From Flavobacterium dauae (GTDB lineage: Bacteria > Bacteroidota > Bacteroidia > Flavobacteriales > Flavobacteriaceae), in NCBI RefSeq assembly GCF_004151275.2, contig NZ_CP130821.1:2790001-2854000 (forward strand): 64,000 nt of DNA. The letters run 5' to 3'. A program made the position numbers and the translations under genes. The notes beneath the pieces were generated by a model, which ran no database searches, had not been told where the DNA came from, and saw only the letters and a program-made list of their open reading frames with translations. This document shows positions 46,401-54,540 of the stretch, one piece after another; the stretch's first letter is position 1, and each line of letters starts with the position of its first letter.

Positions 46401-49400
46401 TCGCCGTTGGCGTTGGTAAAGGTATAGGTTCCGTCACCGTTGTCTACCATAGCCGTAGTGTTGGCGTCAAAGGTAACTACGGTGCCGTCAGCAGCTGTAT
46501 GAGTGAATGTTCCATCGCCGTTGTCTACCAGTACATCGCTGTTGCCCGTTACTATCGTTTCAAAGTATTCTTCTACGCTTGTATAAGTTGTACCGTCAAC
46601 TGTTACAGGGCTGTTCGTCACAAACTCCTCGAAGTTGTTGATGATATCTCCTACTGAATCAATCGTAATCGTATCGCCGTTGGCGTTGGTAAAGGTATAG
46701 GTTCCGTCACCGTTGTCTACCATAGCCGTAGTGTTGGCGTCAAAGGTAACTACGGTGCCGTCAGCAGCTGTATGAGTGAAGGTTCCGTCGCCGTTGTCTA
46801 CCAGTACATCGCTGTTGCCCGTTACTATCGTTTCAAAGTATTCTTCTACGCTTGTATAAGTTGTACCGTCAACTGTTACAGGGTTGTTCGTCACAAACTC
46901 CTCGAAGTTGTTGATGATATCTCCTACTGAATCAATCGTAATCGTATCGCCGTTGGCGTTGGTAAAGGTATAGGTTCCGTCACCGTTGTTTACCATAGCC
47001 GTAGTGTTGGCGTCAAAGGTAACTACGGTGCCGTCAGCAGCTGTATGAGTGAAGGTTCCGTCGCCGTTGTCTACCAGTACATCGCTGTTGCCCGTTACTA
47101 TCGTTTCAAAGTATTCTTCAATGCTCGTATAGGTCGTACCGTCAACTGTTACAGGGTTGTTCGTCACAAACTCCTCGAAGTTGTTGATGATATCTCCTAC
47201 TGAATCAATCGTAATCGTATCGCCGTTGGCGTTGGTAAAGGTATAGGTTCCGTCACCGTTGTTTACCATAGCCGTAGTGTTGGCGTCAAAGGTAACTACG
47301 GTGCCGTCAGCAGCTGTATGAGTGAAGGTTCCGTCGCCGTTGTCTACCAGTACATCGCTGTTGCCCGTTACTATCGTTTCAAAGTATTCTTCAATGCTCG
47401 TATAGGTCGTACCGTCAACTGTTACAGGACCACTATTTACTATAGTATCAAATTGATTAACAACATCTGCTGGTATATCAACCGTGGTGATTGTCCCGTC
47501 TTCACTTGTGTAAGTATAAGTTCCATCGTTGTTGTTTACCAACGTAGTTACTGTTTCGTGTTGGGCGATGATGTCGGCAATGTTCAATGTCGTCGGAGTT
47601 CCCGCTTCATCCACATAGGTAATCGTGCCTGCCGCAGCATCCTGTGATATCGACGTCAGCGTTTCGAAGTTTGAAACCATCGTCGATAAATCTATCGTGT
47701 TGGCTGTACCGGCTTCATCGTTATATGTCAGGATACCCGTAGCCGCATCGAACGTTGCACTGGTCAGTGTTTCGTTTTGTCTAACGATGGCTTCAATGTA
47801 TTCTTCAATGGTGTTGTACGTGTTACCGTCAACCGTTACAGGTCCGTCGGTTACAATGTTTCCAAACTGGTTTACAATGTCTGACGGGACGTCAACAGTG
47901 GTTACCGTGCCGTCTTCGCTTGTGTACGTATAGGTTCCGTCGTTGTTGTTTACCAAGGTCGTTACCGTTTCGTTGGCGGCTACCAGTGCACCTAAATCTA
48001 ACACGGTGCTTACGCCGTCTTCATCTACATACGTTAATGTACCTGCTGTATTGTCTACCGATACCGTGGTTACCGTTTCGAAATTCGGTACCATTGCGCC
48101 TAAGCTCAAGGTTGTTGCTACACCGGCTTCGTCGTTATATGTTAAAATACCGGTAGCTGCATCAAACGTTGCACTTGTTAAGGTTTCGTTTTGTTTAACG
48201 ATGGCTTCAATGTATTCTTCAATGGTGTTGTAGGTATTGCCGTCAACTGTTACAGGTCCGTCGGTTACAATGTTTCCGAACTGGTTTACGATGTCTGACG
48301 GGATGTCAACAGTAGTTACCGTACCGTCTTCACTTGTATAGGTATATGTTCCGTCGTTGTTGTTTACCAACGTAGTGGTCGTTTCGGCTGTAGATACGAT
48401 GTGTTCGATGTATTCCTCAATGGTGTTGTAGGTGTTACCGTCAACTGTTACAGGTCCATCGGTTACAATGTTTCCGAACTGGTTTACGATGTCTGATGGA
48501 ACATCAACAGTGGTTACCGTGCCGTCTTCGCTCGTGTACGTGTAAGTTCCGTCGTTGTTGTTTACCAATGTGGTAGTGGTTTCGGCTGTAGATACGATGT
48601 GTTCGATATATTCTTCAATGGTGTTGTACGTGTTACCGTCAACTGTTACAGGCCCGTCGGTTACAATGTTTCCGAACTGGTTTACGATGTCTGACGGGAC
48701 GTCAACAGTGGTTACCGTTCCATCTTCACTTGTGTACGTATAAGTTCCATCATTGTTGTTTACCAAGGTAGTGGTCGTTTGGTGCTGGGCAATGATGTCG
48801 GCAATGTTCAATGTCGTCGGAGTTCCCGCTTCATCCACATAGGTAATCGTGCCTGCCGCAGCATCCTGTGATATCGACGTCAGCGTTTCGAAGTTTGAAA
48901 CCATCGTCGATAAATCTATCGTGTTGGCTGTACCGGCCTCATCGTTATACGTCAGGATACCCGTAGCCGCATCGAACGTTGCACTGGTCAGTGTTTCGTT
49001 TTGTCTAACGATGGCTTCAATGTATTCTTCAATGGTGTTGTATGTGTTACCGTCAACCGTTACAGGACCGTTGTTTACGATGTTGTGAAACTGGTTGACG
49101 ATGTCTGATGGGACGTCAACAGTGGTTACCGTACCGTCTTCACTTGTGTACGTATAAGTCCCATCGTTGTTGTTTACCAACGTAGTGGTCGTTTCGTTTG
49201 CCTTTACAATATCTGCAAGGTTGATTATATGAGTCGCTCCCGACTGATCCACGTAGGTGAATTGCGTACCGTCGTAATAAACATTTCCGCCAACGTATGT
49301 ACCACCCAATACTTCAATCAATTCGTTCAATACATTGGTATCACCCAAAATCTGATCAATGTTATTAATAACATCTCCCGGTATGTTGATTGTTACCGTA

Positions 49401-49870
49401 TTACCTTCTTCATTGGTATAAGTATAGGTACCGTCGTTGTTATTTACAAGTGTTGTGAGAATATTGATTTGCGACAACGGAATAGAAACGGTATTTCCAT
49501 CACTATCCGTTAACACCAATTCATCATTAGCTGTGGTCAAAGATATATTGGTCGTATTTTTATCCAATGCGATAATTTCATCTTCATTGACAATCCGCAT
49601 CCACTTATTCTCGAACCAATAATAGTACCCCGGTTTAACATCGTTTTGCGTACTGGTATTATAAACCAATAAACTGTTCACGTTTCCGTTCGTAATCGTG
49701 GCGGTATCCGTAGTTGATGTTAAAGCAACGCGAGGCAACAACACCCCCTTGTCATTTGCCGTAACGTCTAACTGCGAAGACCTGTTTGGCGTCAATGTTC
49801 CGATACCGACCTGACTGTGGGCGTTCCATGCACTCATGAGAACAGCCACTGCTAGTAATTTTCTCTTCAT
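43445..49870 (-). CDS. Giant repeat fibre protein with a C-terminal tail-fibre-like domain
   Basis: 2141 aa. A signal peptide is followed by QVGIGTLTPNRSSQLDV and a module GVLLPRVALTS, then GYYYWFENKWMRI (to about 110). Residues about 130-830 hold type I repeats (VNNNDGTYTYTSEDGTVTTV, PVTVDGNTYNTIEEYIE). Residues about 833-1743 hold ten type II repeats of exactly 91 aa (VDNGDGTFTHTAADGTVVTF, GDTITIDSVGDIINNFEE, PVTVDGTTYTSVEEYFET). From about 1750 come beta-rich segments, then YADYVFEKYF, HHLPGVTKISDL and a heptad coiled coil (about 2060-2141). This C-terminus matches the tail-fibre-like ends common in Bacteroidota and suggests a trimeric fibre. No T9SS C-terminal domain is seen. First structural gene after the regulator block. 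Confidence 0.9.
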   Translation of the reverse strand: MKRKLLAVAVLMSAWNAHSQVGIGTLTPNRSSQLDVTANDKGVLLPRVALTSTTDTATITNGNVNSLLVYNTSTQNDVKPGYYYWFENKWMRIVNEDEIIALDKNTTNISLTTANDELVLTDSDGNTVSIPLSQINILTTLVNNNDGTYTYTNEEGNTVTINIPGDVINNIDQILGDTNVLNELIEVLGGTYVGGNVYYDGTQFTYVDQSGATHIINLADIVKANETTTTLVNNNDGTYTYTSEDGTVTTVDVPSDIVNQFHNIVNNGPVTVDGNTYNTIEEYIEAIVRQNETLTSATFDAATGILTYNDEAGTANTIDLSTMVSNFETLTSISQDAAAGTITYVDEAGTPTTLNIADIIAQHQTTTTLVNNNDGTYTYTSEDGTVTTVDVPSDIVNQFGNIVTDGPVTVDGNTYNTIEEYIEHIVSTAETTTTLVNNNDGTYTYTSEDGTVTTVDVPSDIVNQFGNIVTDGPVTVDGNTYNTIEEYIEHIVSTAETTTTLVNNNDGTYTYTSEDGTVTTVDIPSDIVNQFGNIVTDGPVTVDGNTYNTIEEYIEAIVKQNETLTSATFDAATGILTYNDEAGVATTLSLGAMVPNFETVTTVSVDNTAGTLTYVDEDGVSTVLDLGALVAANETVTTLVNNNDGTYTYTSEDGTVTTVDVPSDIVNQFGNIVTDGPVTVDGNTYNTIEEYIEAIVRQNETLTSATFDAATGILTYNDEAGTANTIDLSTMVSNFETLTSISQDAAAGTITYVDEAGTPTTLNIADIIAQHETVTTLVNNNDGTYTYTSEDGTITTVDIPADVVNQFDTIVNSGPVTVDGTTYTSIEEYFETIVTGNSDVLVDNGDGTFTHTAADGTVVTFDANTTAMVNNGDGTYTFTNANGDTITIDSVGDIINNFEEFVTNNPVTVDGTTYTSIEEYFETIVTGNSDVLVDNGDGTFTHTAADGTVVTFDANTTAMVNNGDGTYTFTNANGDTITIDSVGDIINNFEEFVTNNPVTVDGTTYTSVEEYFETIVTGNSDVLVDNGDGTFTHTAADGTVVTFDANTTAMVDNGDGTYTFTNANGDTITIDSVGDIINNFEEFVTNSPVTVDGTTYTSVEEYFETIVTGNSDVLVDNGDGTFTHTAADGTVVTFDANTTAMVDNGDGTYTFTNANGDTITIDSVGDIINNFEDLVTNNPVTVDGTTYTSIEEYFETIVTGNSDVLVDNGDGTFTHTAADGTVVTFDANTTAMVDNGDGTYTFTNANGDTITIDSVGDIINNFEEFVTNNPVTVDGTTYTSVEEYFETIVTGNSDVLVDNGDGTFTHTAADGTVVTFDANTTAMLDNGDGTYTFTNTNGDTITIDSVGDIINNFEEFVTNSPVTVDGTTYTSVEEYFETIVTGNSDVLVDNGDGTFTHTAADGTVVTFDANTTAMLDNGDGTYTFTNTNGDTITIDSVGDIINNFEEFVTNSPVTVDGTTYTSVEEYFETIVTGNSDVLVDNGDGTFTHTAADGTVVTFDANTTAMLDNGDGTYTFTNTNGDTITIDSVGDIINNFEEFVTNSPVTVDGTTYTSVEEYFETIVTSNSDALVDNGDGTFTHTAADGTVVTFDANTTAMLDNGDGTYTFTNTNGDTITIDSVGDIINNFEDFVTNNPVTVDGTTYTSIEEYFETIVTGNSDVLVDNGDGTFTHTAADGTVVTFDANTTAMVDNGDGTYTFTNANGDTITIDSVGDIINNFEDFVTNNPVTVDGTTYTSIEEYFENIVAANETVTTLGITAGELVYVNEEANNPNVNLISTDPDNGIVAGTDGALFGENIYNADGTLTNNRNLNLGGNSLNFNGTDRRTNWDSDGRIHQTATNTAQDAAMGFHNGSSNLWIQQWNASTSSISATGSSTELLLSTHTTDASAPIRFSTSTGSGALAEERMRITGEGEIIFAEYPNTRDDSSTTSVENILYTDVNGNMLSAPIGEVAIEPWQVQTTTDKATENTDNVYQMGSVAIGTNEIPTLTVGGNDLTSTVKLHVDGNITTTGQIYTTNSVYADYVFEKYFTGHSDLNKDYQFNSLEKVNDFIKENHHLPGVTKISDLAKSENGYTFDMTALSIQQLEKIEELYLHTIEQQAQLKTQYEVNEKQQEIILQQQNELQQLKERMEKLEQLLNMKQK
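44641..47370 (-). repeat. Ten in-frame 273-bp tandem repeats
   Basis: Ten copies with a fixed period of 273 bp (91 codons), anchored for example at 44817, 45090 and 45363. About 830 bp (45204-46033) repeat with this period without any difference that I can find, so some copies arose very recently. Confidence 0.92.
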
Positions 49871-49913
49871 ATTTGTAGTTTTATTTAATTAATTTTTTCT
49901 GTTTATCTTTCCG

Positions 49914-50237
49914 TTAATTCTCAGAAAACATTTTTTTCCATTTAGCTATGGAATTCCGACTAATGTTAAACAACCTCATCATTTCAGAATTGTTCAGGTT
50001 GTTTATCTCCTGGTAATTAAGAATCTCTTTTACAGACTGTTCGTCATAAGCTCTGTGTTTCCGGTTAAGTTTCAAATTTTCCCTGCGTGGTTTTTCTCCT
50101 ATTTTTTCACTTACCTTTATAACATTGAGGCTGTTCCATTCTTCTATGTTCACGATGTGACCGATGACCGATTCTGAATGTTTCTTTTTTTGGGCGATTT
50201 CCCGGAATATCCTACCAAAATCTGGTTTAGCTGTCAT
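49914..50237 (-). CDS. Small helix-turn-helix protein
   Basis: 107 aa. The C-terminal third (about 68-105) reads VKEILNYQEINNLNNSEMMR, then LFNISRNSIAKWKKMF, a clear helix-turn-helix of the transposase/Homeodomain-like type. The N-terminal part has IFREIAQKKKHSES. It overlaps the end of the 150-aa regulator by 11 bp and is followed after 43 bp by the 2141-aa fibre gene. Such pairs are often labelled transposases. I see no catalytic residues or inverted repeats here, so a regulatory role is more likely. Confidence 0.75.
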   Translation of the reverse strand: MTAKPDFGRIFREIAQKKKHSESVIGHIVNIEEWNSLNVIKVSEKIGEKPRRENLKLNRKHRAYDEQSVKEILNYQEINNLNNSEMMRLFNISRNSIAKWKKMFSEN

Positions 50238-50679
50238 TTTCTTTTATTGTATATTTCTGTATCCAACGATACACGGTTGTTCTAGGTATTTTATATTCCG
50301 TTATGATTTGAAGGGGCGTTTTTTGGTTTGTATCAATCATCTCTAACAAATGATCAATAATTTCTTTGGTGTAGATGTTCTTTTTAAAGAGAGGTATTTT
50401 TTTGTCATCGGCATTTTTCTGTATTGGTTTATTTTCTTTTTTTCCGGATGTTTTAGGTGCGAACAAAATCAAGTGTTGGGAATAGATCCTAAAAAAATCG
50501 TACTCAAGTAGCTTACTCCACCTAAGCAGCATATCTGTCTCCATTGCCTTTTGTCTGAACATCAGATTAATGTCTTCTTCCCTGCATTTTAAAAATTTAC
50601 AGGTACGTTCCACCGAAATTTCTTTTTTCTGCCAAAGTTCTTTAACAAGTTTTCCTATATGTATTGCTTTAACATCCAC
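50227..50679 (-). CDS. Two-part DNA-binding-like regulator
   Basis: 150 aa. Residues 1-80 are the module also found at the N-terminus of the kinase at 51134: IHIGKLVKELWQKKEIS, LKCREEDINLMF, LLRWSKLLEYDFFRIYSQHL. Residues about 105-148 are a separate helix-turn-helix (IIDHLLEMIDTNQKTPLQII, then YKIPRTTVYRWIQKY). The first module looks like a small helical, XRE-like domain. It overlaps the following small helix-turn-helix gene, so the two are co-expressed ahead of the fibre gene. Its promoter region is a duplicate of the kinase promoter. Confidence 0.75.
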   Translation of the reverse strand: MDVKAIHIGKLVKELWQKKEISVERTCKFLKCREEDINLMFRQKAMETDMLLRWSKLLEYDFFRIYSQHLILFAPKTSGKKENKPIQKNADDKKIPLFKKNIYTKEIIDHLLEMIDTNQKTPLQIITEYKIPRTTVYRWIQKYTIKENDS

Positions 50680-51133
50680 ATTTATTTACTGTTAATTAAT
50701 TTTTAATTTTTTATTGATTTATTATAATTTTCACAATTATTTAGGCATAAATCTATATAAAAGTTATTTTCGTCTGACAATCCCCCCCTTAAATTGGCAA
50801 TAATTTGTTAATGATTTTATTTAAATTGACAATAATTTGCTAATGATTTTAACAAACAATAGAGAGAAGAAGATTGTTTCCGGAAGGTTTGAAAATATAC
50901 TTTCGTTAAATAATTGAACTTTTATTTCAACCGAAAGATCGAAACATGAAAAACACCCCGACCCCCATGTTCGAATATCAAGGTACTTTATATCGAAAAA
51001 TTATCTAATGGATTTTTTGCCTTGTAAACAAGGTTTAACATTTGAACCATTGGTTCATTCAAACAAGAAGACTATTTCTTTTAACAGATGTTGGCAAATA
51101 TGTTAATTTTTTTGACCGAAAATGACGACCTGT
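50680..51133. other. Leader and promoter region of the 150-aa regulator
   Basis: 454 bp without a gene. It holds the 114-bp block (50746-50859) shared with the region upstream of the kinase, and A/T-rich sequence on either side. Confidence 0.75.
50746..50859 (-). promoter_or_regulatory. Duplicated promoter region with two 32-bp boxes (copy 1)
   Basis: Two boxes of the type AAATTGACAATAATTTGCTA start at 50791 and 50823 (32-bp period). On the minus strand they lie directly upstream of a possible promoter: TTG (in GATTGTCAG), 22 bp, then TAGATTTA. The whole block aligns without gaps to 52183-52296. Confidence 0.7.
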
Positions 51134-52075
51134 TCAGGCGGTACGCATAGTAAAATTTTCAGGAATGGAAATGACAATCTCCAATCCATTATCGTGATTA
51201 TGGAGAGAAAAAGCGGCATTAAACCTTTTCAGCCTTTTCTTCATATTATTCATGCCCAATGTATTTTGTTCCACCTTGGTCTTTAACCCTTCCCCGTTGT
51301 CTTTAATAATAACGAATAATTTTCCCGTTTCTTTGTAAATAAGCAAGTCTACCCGGGTGGCTTTAGCGTGCTTAACGATGTTTGTAAAGGCTTCGTGTAT
51401 CACGCTGATTAATTCTGACTGTAGTTCTATAGATGTATTAACCATCGCATAATTATCTATCTGGATACTGAGTTTGTAATGTTTATCGGGGAATATTATC
51501 TGTGCCAGGTGAGTTATATGCTTATAGAATACTCCTTCTCCGGGTGACTGTGCCGTTTCAAACAATTCATGGCTTTTATTGCGTACATCATGAAAAGCCC
51601 TTTTTACCATATCGGATAACTGTGCCAGTTTGTTCCTCTTTTCATTTTCTTCGGTTTCGCCTATCAGCAAGTCAATATTGTTTTTAATGGCCGCCAATGT
51701 TCCTGCCAGATCATCATGAAGGCTTTGAGAAATACGTTCTTGTTCTTCTTTGCGTATTTTTGACTCAAACTCTTCCATCAATGCACTTTGAATGTTGGTT
51801 GCATCAAGGACTTTACCATTACCCATAGCGGAGCATTCTCCTAAAATTTTTGGTGTAAAAGGATTTAAATGCTGAGAGTAGATCCTAAAAAAATCGTATT
51901 TAAGCAACCTACTCCATTTCAATAACTTATCAGTATTAATCGATTTTTTTTTCAGCATTTTATAAACATCTTCTTCATTACATTTAAGAGAATCGAGGGT
52001 TTGCTTAATCGAAATATTTTTCTGCTTCCATACCTTATTAATCAATTTCCCTATATGTATGTTTGATGTTGGCAC
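51134..52075 (-). CDS. Soluble histidine kinase fused to a DNA-binding-like N-terminal module
   Basis: 313 aa, no transmembrane segment. Residues 1-80 match the 150-aa regulator without gaps (IHIGKLINKVWKQKNIS, LLKWSRLLKYDFFRIYSQHL; about 43 of 80 identical by hand count). Residues about 95-313 are a NarL-type kinase: HisKA_3 with phospho-acceptor H120 (SQSLHDDLAGTLAAIKNN) and HATPase with HEAFTNIVKHAKAT and KDNGEGL. The last 199 residues align without gaps to the TPR kinase at 52473 (about 65% identity by hand count). The likely partner is the LuxR-type regulator at 54541. An N-terminal DNA- or protein-binding module on a soluble kinase is unusual. Confidence 0.85.
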   Translation of the reverse strand: MPTSNIHIGKLINKVWKQKNISIKQTLDSLKCNEEDVYKMLKKKSINTDKLLKWSRLLKYDFFRIYSQHLNPFTPKILGECSAMGNGKVLDATNIQSALMEEFESKIRKEEQERISQSLHDDLAGTLAAIKNNIDLLIGETEENEKRNKLAQLSDMVKRAFHDVRNKSHELFETAQSPGEGVFYKHITHLAQIIFPDKHYKLSIQIDNYAMVNTSIELQSELISVIHEAFTNIVKHAKATRVDLLIYKETGKLFVIIKDNGEGLKTKVEQNTLGMNNMKKRLKRFNAAFSLHNHDNGLEIVISIPENFTMRTA

Positions 52076-52472
52076 TTATGCTTTTAACGTTAATTTCTTT
52101 ACAAAAAAACAGATATTTTTTATTTAATTTAAAACATGCTTAGTTATCAAGCCTTTTTATCGAAATGATATGCTTATTTTGACATAAATTTAAATAAAAG
52201 TTGCATTTATTTGACAAACACCCTATTAAATTGACAATAATTTGCTAACAGTTTTGTTTAAATTAACAATAATTTATTAACGATTTTAACAAAGAAACAA
52301 GTAGATCTGTTCTTTTTAGAACACCAAAAAATCTCCTGCCAACATCAGAGCCGGTCATTGGATTTTTGAAATGTTTATAAAATTGTGTTGGTACAGAGAA
52401 TAACAGTCATCTCTTATCCTATCCAATAGAATAAGAGATACCAGAATTTATGATATTAAGATGAAAATTGGC
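52076..52472. other. Promoter region of the fused kinase
   Basis: 397 bp without a gene, holding the 114-bp duplicated promoter block (52183-52296). The rest is A/T-rich, with no clear terminator after the TPR kinase except the weak repeat around 52410-52440. Confidence 0.7.
52183..52296 (-). promoter_or_regulatory. Duplicated promoter region with two 32-bp boxes (copy 2)
   Basis: Boxes start at 52228 (AAATTGACAATAATTTGCTA) and 52260, again a 32-bp period. On the minus strand the possible promoter TTG, 22 bp, TAAATTTA follows. 91 of 114 positions match copy 1 by hand count. Confidence 0.7.
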
Positions 52473-54413
52473 TTAAGATGCCTGTTTAATGTTATTTTCA
52501 GGAATGGAAATGATGATTTCCACACCGGTTATGCCACTGTGAAAGGTAAAAACGGCATTGAATTTTTTCAATCTTTTCTTCATATTACTTATGCCCAGTG
52601 TATTTTGCTTGGAACTTAATTCCAACCCATTCCCGTTATCCTTAATAACAACAAACAGCTCGTCACTTTCTTTGTAAATCAGCAAATCCACCTGCGTTGC
52701 CTTGGCGTGTTTAATAATGTTTGTAAAGGCTTCCTGTATTACCCTAATCAGTTCTGAACGGAATTCCATAGAGGTATTTACAAGGGAATAATCATCTACC
52801 TGTATATTGAGTTTGTAATGCTTATCAGGAAACGCTATGTGTGCCAGATGCACGATGTATTGGTAAAACATTTCTTCACTCGGCAGTTGTGCGGTTTCGA
52901 ACAGTTCATGACTCTTGCTACGTACATTATTGAATGCCAGCTTTATCATTTCTGATAACTGTATCAATTTTTGTTTTTGTTCTATTTCTTTAGTTTCTGT
53001 AACCTGCAAATCGACATTGTTTTTCACTGCTGCCAATATTCCAGCCAAATCATCGTGAAGATTTTGTGAAAGGCGTTCCTGCTCTTCTTTACGCACTTCA
53101 GATTCAAACTGCCGCATTAAGGCTATCTGGATATCGGCCGTTTCGTTAAGGTCTTTAACCGTCTTTTTTAATTTCCTGTCTTTTAACCGCAATAAGGCAA
53201 TACCACCGGTAATTACAACTGCCAAAGCTAAACTTATGGCAATAATCCACGTATTTCTTTTCTTTTTCTCCGTTTCGCTTTTTTCAAACGCCAACCGGTG
53301 GTGTTCGGCTTCGGTATAGGCATAAAGCAAGTTATCCATTTCTGCTGACAATTCTGCCTGCATTTTAAAAGACTCTTCCAAGGCTTTGTTTAACAATTCA
53401 TGGGATCTTTCAGGATTACCCCTTAAGAGTTCTAATTGCGATTTATACCTATTAATCCTAATTTGTTGATCTTGAGAAAAATCTACTGTTTTTTCCAGTT
53501 TTCCAATGTAAAAAGCTGCACTATCTACCTGTTTTATTTCCAAAAAGTAATTTGCTTTCCAGTCTAACAGATTATAAGCGTATTCATCACCAATTATGTC
53601 ACCCTTTTTTAATAAAGCTTCCAATTTATTTAAAGCAGCTTTTACATCATTTTTCCTGTCAAATCCACTTGCCCTAAAAAAATCAAAAGCTATTGTATAA
53701 TACTTAGTAGTTTGACGCGAACTATTGGAAGTGGTTGAATCTTTTTCAATTCCTTGAATTAAGGAACTGGCGAGCTTATAGGCCTCTTCACCTTTTAAGG
53801 TATCCTTTCTATGAAAATACGTATTAATAATTGGTGACAATATACGCAATGCATCCATTCCGTCCCAGTAATATACTTCCGGTTCCTTTTTAATTTTAAC
53901 CGACAAGTCCTGAATTTGTTGCTTATGCTTTTGGTAAGTTTCAATCTGCTTATCCTTCTGATTTGTTAAGCTGTAAATATACATTTTAACACCTGGCTCG
54001 ATAAAAGGGCGATACATGTCCTCTTTTTCACTTTGTCTTGCTACTTTTTCAGCGTAAAAAATAGAAGCCCCCCATTTACCGGATAAATACGCATTGTTCA
54101 ATAAAATTGTAAAATAATCGATCCGATATGGTCTGTATTCTTTTTTGCTCCACGCGATTTTTTCATATTGTTTAAGGTTGTCGGGCATTTCACTGACCCC
54201 ATAATACACCCCTTTATCAAGCGACAAAGCTGCCAGCGAGTCAACCATGCCCATATAAACGGTATCATGTAACTTACCTGCCAAATACAGATTAGTTACT
54301 TTTTCAAAACCGTTATTTTTTTTCTCATCAGGCTGCATACCTGTTTGTGCATAAAAAGTTGTTACAGCACATAGTGTAAAAAATAAATGAAATATCGTTT
54401 TTATTCTGTCCAT
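52473..54413 (-). CDS. TPR-containing sensor histidine kinase (NarL/LuxR type)
   Basis: 646 aa. A signal peptide (MDRIKTIFHLFFTLCAVTTFYAQ) is followed by a long TPR-like helical periplasmic region (about 30-375), one transmembrane helix (about 390-410, TWIIAISLALAVVITGGIAL), a short coiled coil, HisKA_3 with phospho-acceptor H453 (SQNLHDDLAGILAAVKNN), and HATPase (QEAFTNIIKHAKAT, KDNGNGLEL). This architecture is typical of Bacteroidota. It follows the LuxR-type regulator by 127 bp and is its probable partner. Confidence 0.92.
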   Translation of the reverse strand: MDRIKTIFHLFFTLCAVTTFYAQTGMQPDEKKNNGFEKVTNLYLAGKLHDTVYMGMVDSLAALSLDKGVYYGVSEMPDNLKQYEKIAWSKKEYRPYRIDYFTILLNNAYLSGKWGASIFYAEKVARQSEKEDMYRPFIEPGVKMYIYSLTNQKDKQIETYQKHKQQIQDLSVKIKKEPEVYYWDGMDALRILSPIINTYFHRKDTLKGEEAYKLASSLIQGIEKDSTTSNSSRQTTKYYTIAFDFFRASGFDRKNDVKAALNKLEALLKKGDIIGDEYAYNLLDWKANYFLEIKQVDSAAFYIGKLEKTVDFSQDQQIRINRYKSQLELLRGNPERSHELLNKALEESFKMQAELSAEMDNLLYAYTEAEHHRLAFEKSETEKKKRNTWIIAISLALAVVITGGIALLRLKDRKLKKTVKDLNETADIQIALMRQFESEVRKEEQERLSQNLHDDLAGILAAVKNNVDLQVTETKEIEQKQKLIQLSEMIKLAFNNVRSKSHELFETAQLPSEEMFYQYIVHLAHIAFPDKHYKLNIQVDDYSLVNTSMEFRSELIRVIQEAFTNIIKHAKATQVDLLIYKESDELFVVIKDNGNGLELSSKQNTLGISNMKKRLKKFNAVFTFHSGITGVEIIISIPENNIKQAS

Positions 54414-54540
54414 AAATCAAGGAATGCGTTTTTAAACTGTTTTATTGGAAAATAGTTTGCTAAAAACGGATATGCCGTGTTCAACAAGTCGGTGCCTAAC
54501 ACTGCCTTTTGCCATTACGTATGCAAGGAGTGAATTTCCA

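Noticed and set aside
44641..47370. CRISPR array or satellite DNA
   Set aside because: The repeats are 273 bp with no unique spacers, stay in frame and encode clear protein repeats.
49914..50679. Insertion sequence (small transposase-like pair)
   Set aside because: The helix-turn-helix text resembles transposase N-termini, but there is no DDE or other catalytic domain, no terminal inverted repeats and no target duplication. The first gene shares its module and promoter with a kinase.
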